Source of the DNA: Croceimicrobium sp965228705
Lineage (GTDB): Bacteria > Bacteroidota > Bacteroidia > Flavobacteriales > Schleiferiaceae
DNA length: 64,000 bases
Reading direction: 5' to 3'
Assembly: GCF_965228705.1 (NCBI RefSeq)
Contig: NZ_OZ245832.1
Span: 1,922,001 to 1,986,000, forward strand
The stretch's first letter is position 1; every line of letters starts with the position of its first letter. Below the pieces are notes generated by a model. That model did no database searches, was not told the DNA's origin, and saw only the letters and a list, made by a program, of their open reading frames with translations. The position numbers and the translations under genes are program-made. Below are positions 35,801-44,011 of the stretch, one piece after another.

Positions 35801-36697
35801 TGGCAAGTTCATGGTTTCCATACTCTTGGCATTGCCAGCATCTACGCTCACAAAAACAAAATTATGGTCGCGGTATATATTATGGCGGTAATCATAGCGA
35901 TCGCCGCTGCTATTATAAGTCCAATCATGTGGACCATAAGCATAAAACAAGATGTAGTCATTGTTATTGAAAACACCATCATTATTGGCATCTACCGCTT
36001 TAAAGGACCGTTCTTGTAAATCAATACCGCGTGTGCCATTAAAGCTTTCGGGCAACATAGCCTGGTCATTGGCGAGCAGGCGAATAGATGAAATAATTAC
36101 ATCCTCTTTACCAATAGCATGATCATTAAAGAAGTCAGGCGTTAATTTATATATCCCGCTTTCGCTGATGCGCAACTTATGCCATTTACCGCTGGATAAC
36201 TGACTACTCACCTGTGTTTTTGCACTGCGAATCATTGGCACTTCTGCCTGGCGCTGGCCCTTTAAAACCTGCCATTCCAACTGAGTAATGCGGTAAAGCT
36301 GATTAGCTTCTTTATAGTAGGGAATCAAACAATAAGAGATGCGCGATCCCTTGCGCGAATACCCTGCATAGTTTTGATATTGCAGCTCTTCTTTGGTGGG
36401 TAAATCAATCTTTTGAAGCACCCACTTTTCGCGAGAAGGAACAGGCTCAGCGCTAAGTACTTTTAAAACAATAGAGTCTGAAGCGCGAAATTCTGCCGGC
36501 AATGCAGCGCAATATTGGGGCAATCCATAATGTTGCGGATGCATATCGGCTGCCTTTAAGGAAGGTAAAAAGGTTTCCCCTTCAGGGCCAACCGGAGTAG
36601 GCTCCAGCCACTGGAGTTGCACGATGCCGCTTGGACTTTGGGCCAAAGTCCAGGTACTAGTAAACAAGAGGGTAAAGAGAACTAAAATGCTCTTCAT
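32852..36697 (-). CDS. porU: Type IX secretion sortase PorU (peptidase C25 family)
   Basis: PorU is the surface-located cysteine protease that removes C-terminal sorting domains from type IX cargo and attaches cargo to the cell surface. The 1281-residue protein has a signal peptide (ending TLAQ), long N-terminal beta domains, a gingipain-like domain at about 550-920 and a C-terminal Ig/sorting-like domain with LNYPNPFTTYTEFQF and a FlgD-like GDKIGKGVYVYRIKV. The catalytic pair is visible as His787 in YIGHGGE and Cys821 in ITCEF. It begins the leftward operon porU-porV-cdd-pdhA-pdhC and diverges from porP/sprF across about 200 bases. Confidence 0.96.
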   Translation of the reverse strand: MKSILVLFTLLFTSTWTLAQSPSGIVQLQWLEPTPVGPEGETFLPSLKAADMHPQHYGLPQYCAALPAEFRASDSIVLKVLSAEPVPSREKWVLQKIDLPTKEELQYQNYAGYSRKGSRISYCLIPYYKEANQLYRITQLEWQVLKGQRQAEVPMIRSAKTQVSSQLSSGKWHKLRISESGIYKLTPDFFNDHAIGKEDVIISSIRLLANDQAMLPESFNGTRGIDLQERSFKAVDANNDGVFNNNDYILFYAYGPHDWTYNSSGDRYDYRHNIYRDHNFVFVSVDAGNAKSMETMNLPANPQQVISSFDDFDAVEEDLVNLVGTGRAWYGDIFEFTLSYNYNFSFPNLVLADPVKIRVDAVGRVSTTGTSLNTRYANQTVMSNGISAYETTGDYPAFVQRADQRGTFMAQASNLTLNLTYDNSANPTGVAWLDKIELNVRRDLNFNGAGNMIQFRDSRSVAAGAVGTFRIVNAPNDIVVWQINRLGEHQFVPGAFNGSGIYEFNADLSELKEYVAFTGSNFDTPAYIGLIENQDLHAMTVPEMVIISHPNFLESAQELADFHNASDNVATTVVSTEQIYNEYGSGGQDLTAVRDFIKDLYDRSQNDQFKYVLLFGDASYDYKDRITGNNNFVPTWESSYSYSLGLSSITDDFFAYMDPGEATNFQGAIMDLGIGRITVSTATEARSYVNKVKNYVEGRGRFGEWRSRVLLMSDDVDLGWERTYFVPRSENLYNLTKRASNAFNVQKIYQDAYQQQTSTGSQSYPEAQRDMFRAVQRGCLLVNYIGHGGEIGLASEKLLQLSDVNGWTNYDALPLFITITCEFTRYDDPKRVSAGEQLLLNPRGGAVALLSTTRVVGVQGAVDLNEAIFDTILARPNGVPQTLGQIIRAAKNDDFVRSRNTKTKFSLVGDPALRLAIPEYGVELTDFNTVDIALAQDTIKALSLVELDGQVVDLNGQLMNDFNGILNISVFDKETQRQTLVNDGVGSPVNFQERNSLIYRGKVEVSEGLWSVQFRAPLGINYQFGFGKVSMYAYDAVNDRDAAGAYDSILVGGFNENAPADEEGPEIQLFMNDASFVRGGITGSDPYIYAELRDSSGINTVGNGIGQDLRAVLNKASDQPYILNEYYEADLNSYKSGSLRYQLFDLEPGSYQLDLRAFDIYNNPSEATTEFVVAESADLALERVLNYPNPFTTYTEFQFEHNRANQPLEVQVQIFTVSGKLVKTINQEVLSAGNRVTGISWNGLDDYGDKIGKGVYVYRIKVRSLSDNSSADVYEKLVVLR

Positions 36698-36905
36698 GAA
36701 ATCAAAAAATTAATCCGTGTTGGCTTCAAAACGTTGCGAAGATAGACTTAGTATTCCACAGAACTTCACATAATAGACGTACGAAATTCGAGTTCTTAAA
36801 GACAGAATGTGTAAAAAATCATTTTATTTGCCTTCTTGGAATCTCCACAGCCCTGAACTGTGGTCAATAATTTGTATCATTGTAGCCCCAAACTCTTTAG
36901 AGAGG

Positions 36906-37889
36906 ATGAACAAAAGACTACTAACCTTTTTTGCAATATTGGCATTAGGCAGCACCCAAGTGCTTCAAGCACAGGATGCTCACTTTAGCCAATTTTACGC
37001 AAACCCCATGTATTTGAACCCGGCATTCGCAGGGGTTGCCAAATGCCCGCGCCTTAACTTAAACTACCGGAATCAATATCCGGTGTTGAATGTTTACCAA
37101 ACCTATAGCGCCAGCTACGACCAGTATGTTGAGCCCTTAAACGGAGGGGTTGGAATCCTACTTATGCGCGATGAAGCCGGAGACGGTGCCTTCTCTACTA
37201 CCGATGCCAGCTTGGTATACAGCTACCACTTAAAGGCATCCCGTAAGTTTAGCATCCTGGCCGGTTTTCAGGGAACCTATCGCCAGATTGCCATTGATTG
37301 GAACAGCTTTACTTTCCCGGATGAAATCGATCCTTATTTCGGATTCGTTCGTGAAACCTCAGAGCCTAATCCCGGAAGTAATACCGTAAGTGCTTTTGAC
37401 CTTACCGCCGGATTAATTGGCTATACCGAAAAATTCTACATTGGCTTAGTGGCCTCTCACCTTACTCAACCCGACGTAAGCTTCTTTGTACAAGATCGCT
37501 TACCCATGAAATTCACTGCCCACATGGGCTTTACCATTCCTTTAGGTCGCAGACGTTTGGTTACCGACTTACAGAATTACTTGATTCCAAACATTGTTTA
37601 TCAGGTTCAAGGACCTTATGATCAGATTACAACCAGTCTCGCATTTTCGCGCGGCGATTTTAAAGGAGGCTTAGGATTCCGTAGCAGCACCACCAACCCA
37701 GATGCACTAGTAATTTTGGTAGGTTATACACCTCTTGAAGGAAACTGGGGCTTCGGTTACAGCTACGATTACACCATCTCCAGTATTGCTAATAATTTGG
37801 GAGGAGCACATGAACTGACTTTGAGTTATCAGTTCCCTTGTCGTACCCCTCGCAAAAAGACCAAAGCAATAAGTTGCCCTAAGTTTTAG
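36906..37889 (+). CDS. PorP/SprF family type IX secretion protein
   Basis: PorP/SprF proteins are outer-membrane barrels that help export or anchor particular type IX cargo. From the ATG at 36906 the product is 327 residues with a signal peptide (MNKRLLTFFAILALGSTQVLQAQ) and the family start DAHFSQFYANPMYLNPAFAG. A longer reading from 36807 is rejected because it precedes the signal peptide. The leader contains a perfect CCACAG/CTGTGG hairpin at 36845-36863 without a T run. It lies 30 bases upstream of gldJ, and a functional link with the gliding/secretion machinery is likely. Confidence 0.9.
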   Translation: MNKRLLTFFAILALGSTQVLQAQDAHFSQFYANPMYLNPAFAGVAKCPRLNLNYRNQYPVLNVYQTYSASYDQYVEPLNGGVGILLMRDEAGDGAFSTTDASLVYSYHLKASRKFSILAGFQGTYRQIAIDWNSFTFPDEIDPYFGFVRETSEPNPGSNTVSAFDLTAGLIGYTEKFYIGLVASHLTQPDVSFFVQDRLPMKFTAHMGFTIPLGRRRLVTDLQNYLIPNIVYQVQGPYDQITTSLAFSRGDFKGGLGFRSSTTNPDALVILVGYTPLEGNWGFGYSYDYTISSIANNLGGAHELTLSYQFPCRTPRKKTKAISCPKF

Positions 37890-37919
37890 TTATAAAGACC
37901 TTAAGAATCAATTGTTGAT

Positions 37920-39506
37920 ATGAACCGATTGAATTTTCTAAAATCATTGAGTCCAGCCTTGGCAGCAGCATTTATGCTCAGTTCTTGTGGTGGCGATTCG
38001 TCCAACACCACCGGATGGTCCTACAATGATTCCGATAATGGCGGATTCTCTGTAAATACCGATTACGAAGGCCAAGAAACCGGTCCCGGTTTAGTCTTTG
38101 TTGAAGGCGGCACCTTTACCATGGGGCGTGTAGAGCAAGATGTGTATCAAGATTGGGATAATATTCCCCGTCAGGTTTCGGTACAGTCTTTCTACATTGA
38201 CGAAAACGAAATTACCAATACCGACTACCGCGAATACCTTTACTGGATTCGTCGCGTATTTGATATTGACTACTATCCCGAAATTTTAACCACTGCTTTA
38301 CCGGATACCTTGGTATGGCGCGACGAGCTCTCTTACAACGAAATGTATGTAGAGAACTACTTCCGTCACCCTGCCTACAATTTCTATCCGGTAGTAGGTG
38401 TAAGCTGGATTCAAGCGATGAAGTACTGCTCCTGGCGTACGGATCGTGTGAATGAGAATATTCTGATCGAACAAGGAATCTTTAATGAATTCCCAGATCA
38501 AAGTGATGCTGACCACTTTAATACCGAAGTATACCTTTACAAGAGTGGTGAGTATACCCAACAAAATAAAGCTGGTTTAGAAGATCACAATCCTAATAGC
38601 CCATTTGGTGACGAAGGTCGTCCTGTGCGTATTGAGGATGGTATCTTATTACCTAAATACCGTCTCCCAACCGAGGCCGAATGGGAATACGCCGCTTATG
38701 GTAACGTAGGAAGTCGTGTATACAACCGCGTTACTGATGCGAACAAATTTACCTGGAATGGTTCTGCTTCTCGTAATCCTGAAGCTGATCAGCGTGGTGA
38801 TATGTTAGCCAACTTTAAGCGTGGCCGCGGTGACTATATGGGAACCGGTGGTTGGTTAAACGACCAGGCTGCCACTACTATGCAGGTGAAGTTCTACCCT
38901 CCTAACGATTACGGTTTATACGATATGGCTGGCAACGTTGCCGAGTGGGTAATGGATGTTTACCGTCCCCTCACTTTAGAAGACGTTCGTGGCTTAAACC
39001 CTTACCGTGGTAATGAGTTTAAAACTTGGGATAAGGATTACCAAGGATTAGGAGCGCTGGAAGTACTGCAAGAGCCTCAAATGGATACAGACTCCAATAT
39101 CGTAGCCCTTCCTGGTGAATTACCACGCCGTGCTGTTACTGAAGAAGAAAACTTAAATCGTCGTAACTACAAGAAGTCTGACTACCGCGATCATGTTGAC
39201 GGTGACAAGCAATCTTCTATCTACTACGATGCTGAGACCGAAGAAGGTGAGCCATTAATGTACGACTATGCCACTACTACTCTGGTAGGCAACACCACGC
39301 GTGTATACAAAGGCGGTAGCTGGAAAGACAATGCATACTGGTTAAGCCCCGGTACTCGTCGCTTCCTGGAAGAGGATCAGTCTACTGATTTTATCGGATT
39401 CCGCTGTGCGATGGACCGTGTAGGATTCCAGAACCTCGATTCGGATCGTGAAAAACGACACAAGAAACCTAAGCGCGACAAGTTCAAGCGTTACAATTAT
39501 AATTAA
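37920..39506 (+). CDS. gldJ: Gliding motility / type IX secretion lipoprotein GldJ
   Basis: GldJ is an outer-membrane-associated lipoprotein needed for the gliding and type IX machinery. The 528-residue protein has a lipobox (AFMLSSCGG, Cys near 23) and a formylglycine-generating-enzyme-like (sulfatase-modifying) fold: FVEGGTFTMGRVE (about 60-72), NEITNTDYREYL, YPVVGVSWIQAMKYCSWR, LPTEAEWEYAAYG, YDMAGNVAEWVMDVY and GFRCAMDRV. It ends in a basic tail. It follows porP/sprF and diverges from porU, as in other flavobacterial por/gld loci. Confidence 0.94.
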   Translation: MNRLNFLKSLSPALAAAFMLSSCGGDSSNTTGWSYNDSDNGGFSVNTDYEGQETGPGLVFVEGGTFTMGRVEQDVYQDWDNIPRQVSVQSFYIDENEITNTDYREYLYWIRRVFDIDYYPEILTTALPDTLVWRDELSYNEMYVENYFRHPAYNFYPVVGVSWIQAMKYCSWRTDRVNENILIEQGIFNEFPDQSDADHFNTEVYLYKSGEYTQQNKAGLEDHNPNSPFGDEGRPVRIEDGILLPKYRLPTEAEWEYAAYGNVGSRVYNRVTDANKFTWNGSASRNPEADQRGDMLANFKRGRGDYMGTGGWLNDQAATTMQVKFYPPNDYGLYDMAGNVAEWVMDVYRPLTLEDVRGLNPYRGNEFKTWDKDYQGLGALEVLQEPQMDTDSNIVALPGELPRRAVTEEENLNRRNYKKSDYRDHVDGDKQSSIYYDAETEEGEPLMYDYATTTLVGNTTRVYKGGSWKDNAYWLSPGTRRFLEEDQSTDFIGFRCAMDRVGFQNLDSDREKRHKKPKRDKFKRYNYN

Positions 39507-39513
39507 GAAATTA

Positions 39514-39539
39514 GCCCCGTTTAACGACGGGGTTTTTTT
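39514..39539 (+). terminator. Hairpin terminator abutting the murF start codon
   Basis: CCCCGT and ACGGGG pair around a short loop and are followed by seven T residues. The murF ATG begins at 39540, immediately after the T run, so the hairpin may cap gldJ mRNA and also lie in the murF initiation region. Confidence 0.75.
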
Positions 39540-40820
39540 ATGGACATCAGCAATCTTTACGATCTCTTCCTTAGCAGCACCGGTATTTGTACCGACACTA
39601 GAAAGCTGCAGAAAGGACAACTCTATATCGCATTAAAAGGCGAGAATTTCAATGGCAACGCTTTCGCTGAAAAGGCCCTCAATGAAGGTGCCTGCGCAGC
39701 TCTGGTAGATGAATCCCAATACGAAGGCCCCAATCGCATTCTGGTAGAAGATGGTTTAAAAACCCTGCAGGAGCTCGCTCTTTTCCATCGCCGACAATTA
39801 AAGATTCCCGTTATTGGCTTGACTGGAAGTAATGGCAAAACCACTAGTAAGGAATTAACGGTTTCCGTCCTAAAACAGAAGTTCAAGGTGGCAGCTACCG
39901 TGGGCAACCTTAACAACCATATTGGCGTTCCCTTAACCCTGCTTAGCATCACTGAGGAGCATGAAATAGCGGTGGTAGAAATGGGAGCCAATGCCCAAAA
40001 GGAAATAGAATTTCTATCCAGTCTTTCATTACCCGATATTGGATTCATTACCAATTATGGCAAAGCTCATTTAGAAGGTTTCGGCGGACCAGAAGGGGTG
40101 ATTAAAGGCAAAAGCGAACTCTTCGACAATCTCCGTGAGCGTAATAAAATGGCTTGGGTTTCCATTACCGATCTTATTCAAATGGAGCGGAGCACGGGTA
40201 TGGAACGTTGCACTTACGGCGCTTCCGAAAATGCTGACTTCCCAGTCTACCCTATCGAAAATTCGGGGAGCTTTGTAAAGGTGCACTATCAGGATCGGGA
40301 GATCCAATCGCACTTAACCGGAGCCTATAATTTTAGCAATATTGCCATTGCAATCAGTTTGGGGGCGCATTTTGGCCTTTCGGCGGATGCGATCCAAGCG
40401 GGCATCGAATCCTACCAACCTCAGAACAATCGCTCTCAACTAGGTGAAGGACAGCACAACCTCTTGGTAAAGGATTATTACAATGCCAATCCCAGTAGTA
40501 TGGAAGCGGCCTTGAAAAACTTCGCGGAGCTCACTGAACGTCCTCAGGACTCGAAATGGGTGATTCTCGGAGATATGTTCGAATTGGGAGAATATGAAGC
40601 AGCAGAACATCAGAAAATAGCGGATTTGGCCCTCAGCCAAGGCTATGAAAACACCATCTTAGTAGGAAAGGCTTTTGCAGCGACGCAAGGAAATGCTTTA
40701 AAGTTCGAACAAACTGCTGCCCTCCTACCCTGGCTGGAGACGCATCTGCCGAAAGGCAAATTAATCTTAGTAAAGGGAAGTCGAGGCATGACCTTGGAAA
40801 AAGCAGCTGAGCTTTTGTAG
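39540..40820 (+). CDS. murF: UDP-N-acetylmuramoyl-tripeptide--D-alanyl-D-alanine ligase
   Basis: MurF adds D-Ala-D-Ala to the UDP-MurNAc tripeptide in cytoplasmic peptidoglycan synthesis. The 426-residue protein has the Mur-ligase N-domain with TDTRKLQKGQLYIALKGENFNG, the ATP-binding loop GLTGSNGKTTSKE (about 98-110), NLNNHIGVPLTLL, VEMGANAQKEI, YNFSNIAIAI and DYYNANPSSMEAAL, ending in the C-terminal ligase domain. The ATG directly follows a terminator T run, leaving no room for a separate promoter; expression probably depends on read-through from gldJ. Confidence 0.95.
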   Translation: MDISNLYDLFLSSTGICTDTRKLQKGQLYIALKGENFNGNAFAEKALNEGACAALVDESQYEGPNRILVEDGLKTLQELALFHRRQLKIPVIGLTGSNGKTTSKELTVSVLKQKFKVAATVGNLNNHIGVPLTLLSITEEHEIAVVEMGANAQKEIEFLSSLSLPDIGFITNYGKAHLEGFGGPEGVIKGKSELFDNLRERNKMAWVSITDLIQMERSTGMERCTYGASENADFPVYPIENSGSFVKVHYQDREIQSHLTGAYNFSNIAIAISLGAHFGLSADAIQAGIESYQPQNNRSQLGEGQHNLLVKDYYNANPSSMEAALKNFAELTERPQDSKWVILGDMFELGEYEAAEHQKIADLALSQGYENTILVGKAFAATQGNALKFEQTAALLPWLETHLPKGKLILVKGSRGMTLEKAAELL

Positions 40821-40846
40821 CGCAGCCAATAGAGGATTGGGACTAA

Positions 40847-41377
40847 TTAAGAGTTCCGCTGCCGGATTGGAATTTGAACTCCCAGCAACAAGGAGCTCTC
40901 ATAATCCCCAACCACATCCTGTTCATTTACAACACCATCCATAAGATCGGAGCCCCAATAATTAAAGTCCACTTTTAGGAAGTATTGAATATTGGGTCGC
41001 TTTAGGCTCGAAGGATAAGCGATACTTAAGGCTCCATTTAGACCTAAACCCAGCTGTTGATTATACGAAAGTCCGATTCCTGCAAATAGGTCCCCATATT
41101 TTCGAGATCGTAAAAAGCGACCTCCGGTTTGGGCACTTAGTATCGAGTATTTAAGACTCAAACTTTCACTATGAAAAACGGGGATAGCCCAGTCTGCCCG
41201 AGCTATAGCACCCGAATAATGCTTAAAATCCAAGGAAAAGTACTGCTTACCGAATAAGGCTTTCACATTCGAATCCATAGTAAACAATGGCAGACTGGCC
41301 GGGTATTTCCCTACATCTGTATGTACCGATGTAAAGCCCAAGCCTAGTGAAATTAGCCAAGTAGTGAGATAAGACAT
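40847..41377 (-). CDS. Hypothetical secreted protein, probable small beta-barrel
   Basis: The 176-residue protein starts with a short hydrophobic stretch (MSYLTTWLISLGLGFTS) that could be a signal peptide. The rest alternates aromatic and polar residues (YFSLDFKHYSG, LSLKYSILSAQTGG, LGLGLNGALSIAYPS, LLLGVQIPIRQ), as in outer-membrane barrels. No family is recognised. It converges on murF, and the 230 bases upstream contain no other gene. Confidence 0.55.
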   Translation of the reverse strand: MSYLTTWLISLGLGFTSVHTDVGKYPASLPLFTMDSNVKALFGKQYFSLDFKHYSGAIARADWAIPVFHSESLSLKYSILSAQTGGRFLRSRKYGDLFAGIGLSYNQQLGLGLNGALSIAYPSSLKRPNIQYFLKVDFNYWGSDLMDGVVNEQDVVGDYESSLLLGVQIPIRQRNS

Positions 41378-41611
41378 AGCCCCTGTTTAATTTGCTCAGA
41401 ATTGCAGCGCTCCCCAGCGCAATACTGTAAAACAAAATCTGTTTTTACATAGATCAATGCGGATCTTTACTAATCAGAGTGCTGTTTTCACAGACATGCC
41501 AACACTCTAAAAAAATCCTTAATCGAAAGCAAATCCCTCTTCCCTTTTAATGCCAACGTGAAAAAGCAGGCATTGTTTAAAATTAAAAAGGCCCTCTGAA
41601 AAGGCCATAAA

Positions 41612-41645
41612 AAAAAGCCCTTCCATATCTGAAAGGGCTTTTTGT
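41612..41645 (-). terminator. Rho-independent terminator of the acyl-CoA dehydrogenase gene
   Basis: On the minus strand AAAAAGCCCTT and AAGGGCTTTTT pair around a ten-base loop and continue into eight T residues. It starts about 18 bases after the stop codon. Confidence 0.88.
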
Positions 41646-41662
41646 GTATGTAGAATCTCTAC

Positions 41663-42805
41663 TTAGTCGGCCAATACCGCACGAGAGATTACAATCTTTT
41701 GAATTTCGGAAGTACCCTCATAAATCTGAGTAATCTTCGCGTCGCGCATTAAACGCTCAACATGGTATTCTTTTACGAATCCGTATCCACCGTGTACTTG
41801 TACCGCCTCTACGGTAGTTTTCATGGCCACGTCTGAGGCATATAATTTAGCCATGGCACTTTCCTTGTCGAAGTTCATACCATTGTCTTTCAACCAGGCA
41901 GCACGTAAACACATTAAGCGAGCAGCATCGATCTCGGTAGCCATATCGGCTAATTTGAAACCAACTCCCTGGTGCTTACCAATCTCTTTACCGAAGGTCT
42001 TACGTTCTTTAGCGTATTTCACGGCTAATTCATAAGCACCACTGGCAATACCCAAAGCTTGAGAGGCGATACCAATACGGCCACCGCTTAAAACCTTCAT
42101 GGCGAATTTGAAACCGAAGCCTTCTTCACCAATGCGGTTTTCTTTAGGCACCTTTACATCTTGGAACATTAAAGAATGGGTATCAGAACCACGGATTCCC
42201 ATTTTATCTTCTTTCTTACCTACGGTAAAGCCTTCCATCTCGCGCTCAACGATCAAGCAGTTAATTCCGCGGTGACCTTTCTCCACATCTGTTTGAGCCA
42301 TTACCAGGTAAACGCTGGCCGAACCACCATTGGTGATCCAGTTTTTGTTCCCGTTTAAAAGGTAGTGATCGCCCATATCGATGGCGGTGGTTTTTTGAGA
42401 AGTAGCATCTGATCCAGCTTCAGGCTCAGACAGGCAGAAAGCACCAATGATTTCACCGGTAGCTAAGCGCTTCAAGTATTTTTCTTTTTGCTCTTCGGTA
42501 CCAAATTTCTCCAGACCCCAGCAAACCAAGCTATTGTTTACCGACATGATTACGGAAGTAGAAGCATCTACCTTAGAAATCTCTTCCATGGCTAAAACAT
42601 AGGAGATGGTATCAAGACCAGCACCATTGTACTTAGGATCTACCATCATACCCAAGAAGCCCAATTCTCCCATTTTCTTCACCTGCTCGGCTGGGAATTG
42701 TTGCTTGTCATCACGTTCGATTACGCCAGGAAGTAATTCATTCTGAGCGAAATCGCGCGCTGCTTGTTGGATCATTAAATGCTCCTCCGTAAGTTCAAAA
42801 TTCAT
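41663..42805 (-). CDS. Acyl-CoA dehydrogenase (short/medium-chain, butyryl-CoA type)
   Basis: This FAD enzyme catalyses the first oxidation step of acyl-CoA beta-oxidation. The 380-residue length and motifs fit the family: LGFLGMMVDPKYNGAGLD, FCLSEPEAGSDATSQKTTA (about 127-145), KNWITNGGSASVYLVMA, the FAD/substrate segment RIGIASQALGIASGAYE and the C-terminal IYEGTSEIQKIVISR with the catalytic Glu at about 363. It carries its own terminator and diverges from anmK. A TACCTTTG -7-like element on the minus strand lies at 42847-42854. Confidence 0.93.
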   Translation of the reverse strand: MNFELTEEHLMIQQAARDFAQNELLPGVIERDDKQQFPAEQVKKMGELGFLGMMVDPKYNGAGLDTISYVLAMEEISKVDASTSVIMSVNNSLVCWGLEKFGTEEQKEKYLKRLATGEIIGAFCLSEPEAGSDATSQKTTAIDMGDHYLLNGNKNWITNGGSASVYLVMAQTDVEKGHRGINCLIVEREMEGFTVGKKEDKMGIRGSDTHSLMFQDVKVPKENRIGEEGFGFKFAMKVLSGGRIGIASQALGIASGAYELAVKYAKERKTFGKEIGKHQGVGFKLADMATEIDAARLMCLRAAWLKDNGMNFDKESAMAKLYASDVAMKTTVEAVQVHGGYGFVKEYHVERLMRDAKITQIYEGTSEIQKIVISRAVLAD

Positions 42806-42846
42806 AGCTATTATTTTTAATCTTGTAGGGTCCGTTAATTGGAGTG

Positions 42847-42854
42847 CAAAGGTA
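42847..42854 (-). promoter_or_regulatory. Candidate -7 element for the acyl-CoA dehydrogenase gene
   Basis: TACCTTTG on the minus strand matches TAnnTTTG and lies about 40 bases before the ATG. No convincing -33 TTTG is found at 19 bases, so support is partial. Confidence 0.4.
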
Positions 42855-42860
42855 AGTTAA

Positions 42861-43943
42861 ATGGCGCAAAATCTTTATCCTAAAGCTAGAATGAGAGTCT
42901 TAGGTTTAATGTCGGGAACCTCTTTAGATGGTCTCGACCTCTGCCTGGTAGAATTCGACAGCGAGGCCAGCGGTAGGTATCGCATTCTGGCCGCCGAAAC
43001 CTATGCCTACCCCAAGCATTGGCAGGAAGCCCTCAGCTTCAAAAACTTAGAAGCACGGGCCCTTCATCAATTGGATGAGGACTACAGTCGCTATTTAGCC
43101 CGTCAGGTACAGCGATTTTGCCGGGAGCATGCGCTGGGCCAGGAGGATATCGACTTTATTGGTTCCCACGGGCATACCTGGTTTCATGAACAGGATAAGG
43201 GTATTAGCTATCAAATTGGCAATCGACCGATATTGGCCATTGAAACGGGCTTCCCGCTCATCTGCGATTTTAGGGTGCAGGATGTGGCTTTGGGAGGACA
43301 GGGTGCCCCACTGGTTCCAATTGGCGATCGGGATTTGTTTGCTGATCAGCAGGCTTGTCTAAACTTGGGGGGCTTTGCCAATATATCGGCCGATATCAAT
43401 GGCGAAAGACGGGCCTGGGATATTGCGCCTTGCAATCTCGGCATGAACCATTATTGCCAGCAATTGGGTTTGGCTTATGACGCATCCGGCCATATCGCCG
43501 CCAATTACGCCCATGATGATGCGCTTTTTGCCCAGCTCAATGCCCTAGAATACTATGCATTAGACGCACCCAAAAGTTTGGGTCGCGAATGGTTAGATGC
43601 AGTGGTATTTCCGCTCCTAGCGAAATCGGCCCTGAGCCCGGAAGTAATCATCGCCACCTTAAATAGACATTGCGCCTATCAGATTGCGCAAAGCTTAAAT
43701 CGCTATCAGCTGAGGCAGGTGCTTATTAGTGGGGGGGGCGCCTATAATCAAACACTTATCGATTCCATTGGCATTTGGGGTAGCTTCGATTTAGTGATCG
43801 CGGAAACCACTTTATTGGAATTTAAAGAAGCGCTGATTTTCGCCTACCTCGCCTATTTACAGGTGCAGGGAAAAAACAATGTTCTGGCCTCGGTTACGGG
43901 TGCCCGCAGAGATCATTGCAGCGGGATACGTTTTGATCCGTAA
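42861..43943 (+). CDS. anmK: Anhydro-N-acetylmuramic acid kinase
   Basis: AnmK converts 1,6-anhydro-MurNAc to MurNAc-6-phosphate with ATP, recycling cell-wall sugar. The 360-residue protein has the signature VLGLMSGTSLDGLDLCLVEF (about 14-33), GSHGHTWFHE, DFRVQDVALGGQGAPLVPIGD, LNLGGFANIS and VLISGGGAYNQTLI. A start at residue 11 (MRVLGLMSG) is also possible. It is divergent from the dehydrogenase gene, about 55 bases away, and followed by the Glu/Leu-type dehydrogenase after about 70 bases. Confidence 0.93.
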   Translation: MAQNLYPKARMRVLGLMSGTSLDGLDLCLVEFDSEASGRYRILAAETYAYPKHWQEALSFKNLEARALHQLDEDYSRYLARQVQRFCREHALGQEDIDFIGSHGHTWFHEQDKGISYQIGNRPILAIETGFPLICDFRVQDVALGGQGAPLVPIGDRDLFADQQACLNLGGFANISADINGERRAWDIAPCNLGMNHYCQQLGLAYDASGHIAANYAHDDALFAQLNALEYYALDAPKSLGREWLDAVVFPLLAKSALSPEVIIATLNRHCAYQIAQSLNRYQLRQVLISGGGAYNQTLIDSIGIWGSFDLVIAETTLLEFKEALIFAYLAYLQVQGKNNVLASVTGARRDHCSGIRFDP

Positions 43944-43982
43944 TTCATCACCTTTATTTAAGATTGGGGCAGGCTCTTTTTA

Positions 43983-43990
43983 TACTTTTG
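43983..43990 (+). promoter_or_regulatory. Candidate -7 element for the Glu/Leu/Phe/Val dehydrogenase gene
   Basis: TACTTTTG fits TAnnTTTG and lies 21 bases before ATG 44012. The best upstream box is ATTG with a 16-base spacer, so the -33 part is weak. Confidence 0.4.
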
Positions 43991-44011
43991 TTGGCGCTCA
44001 AAAAAGCGTCC

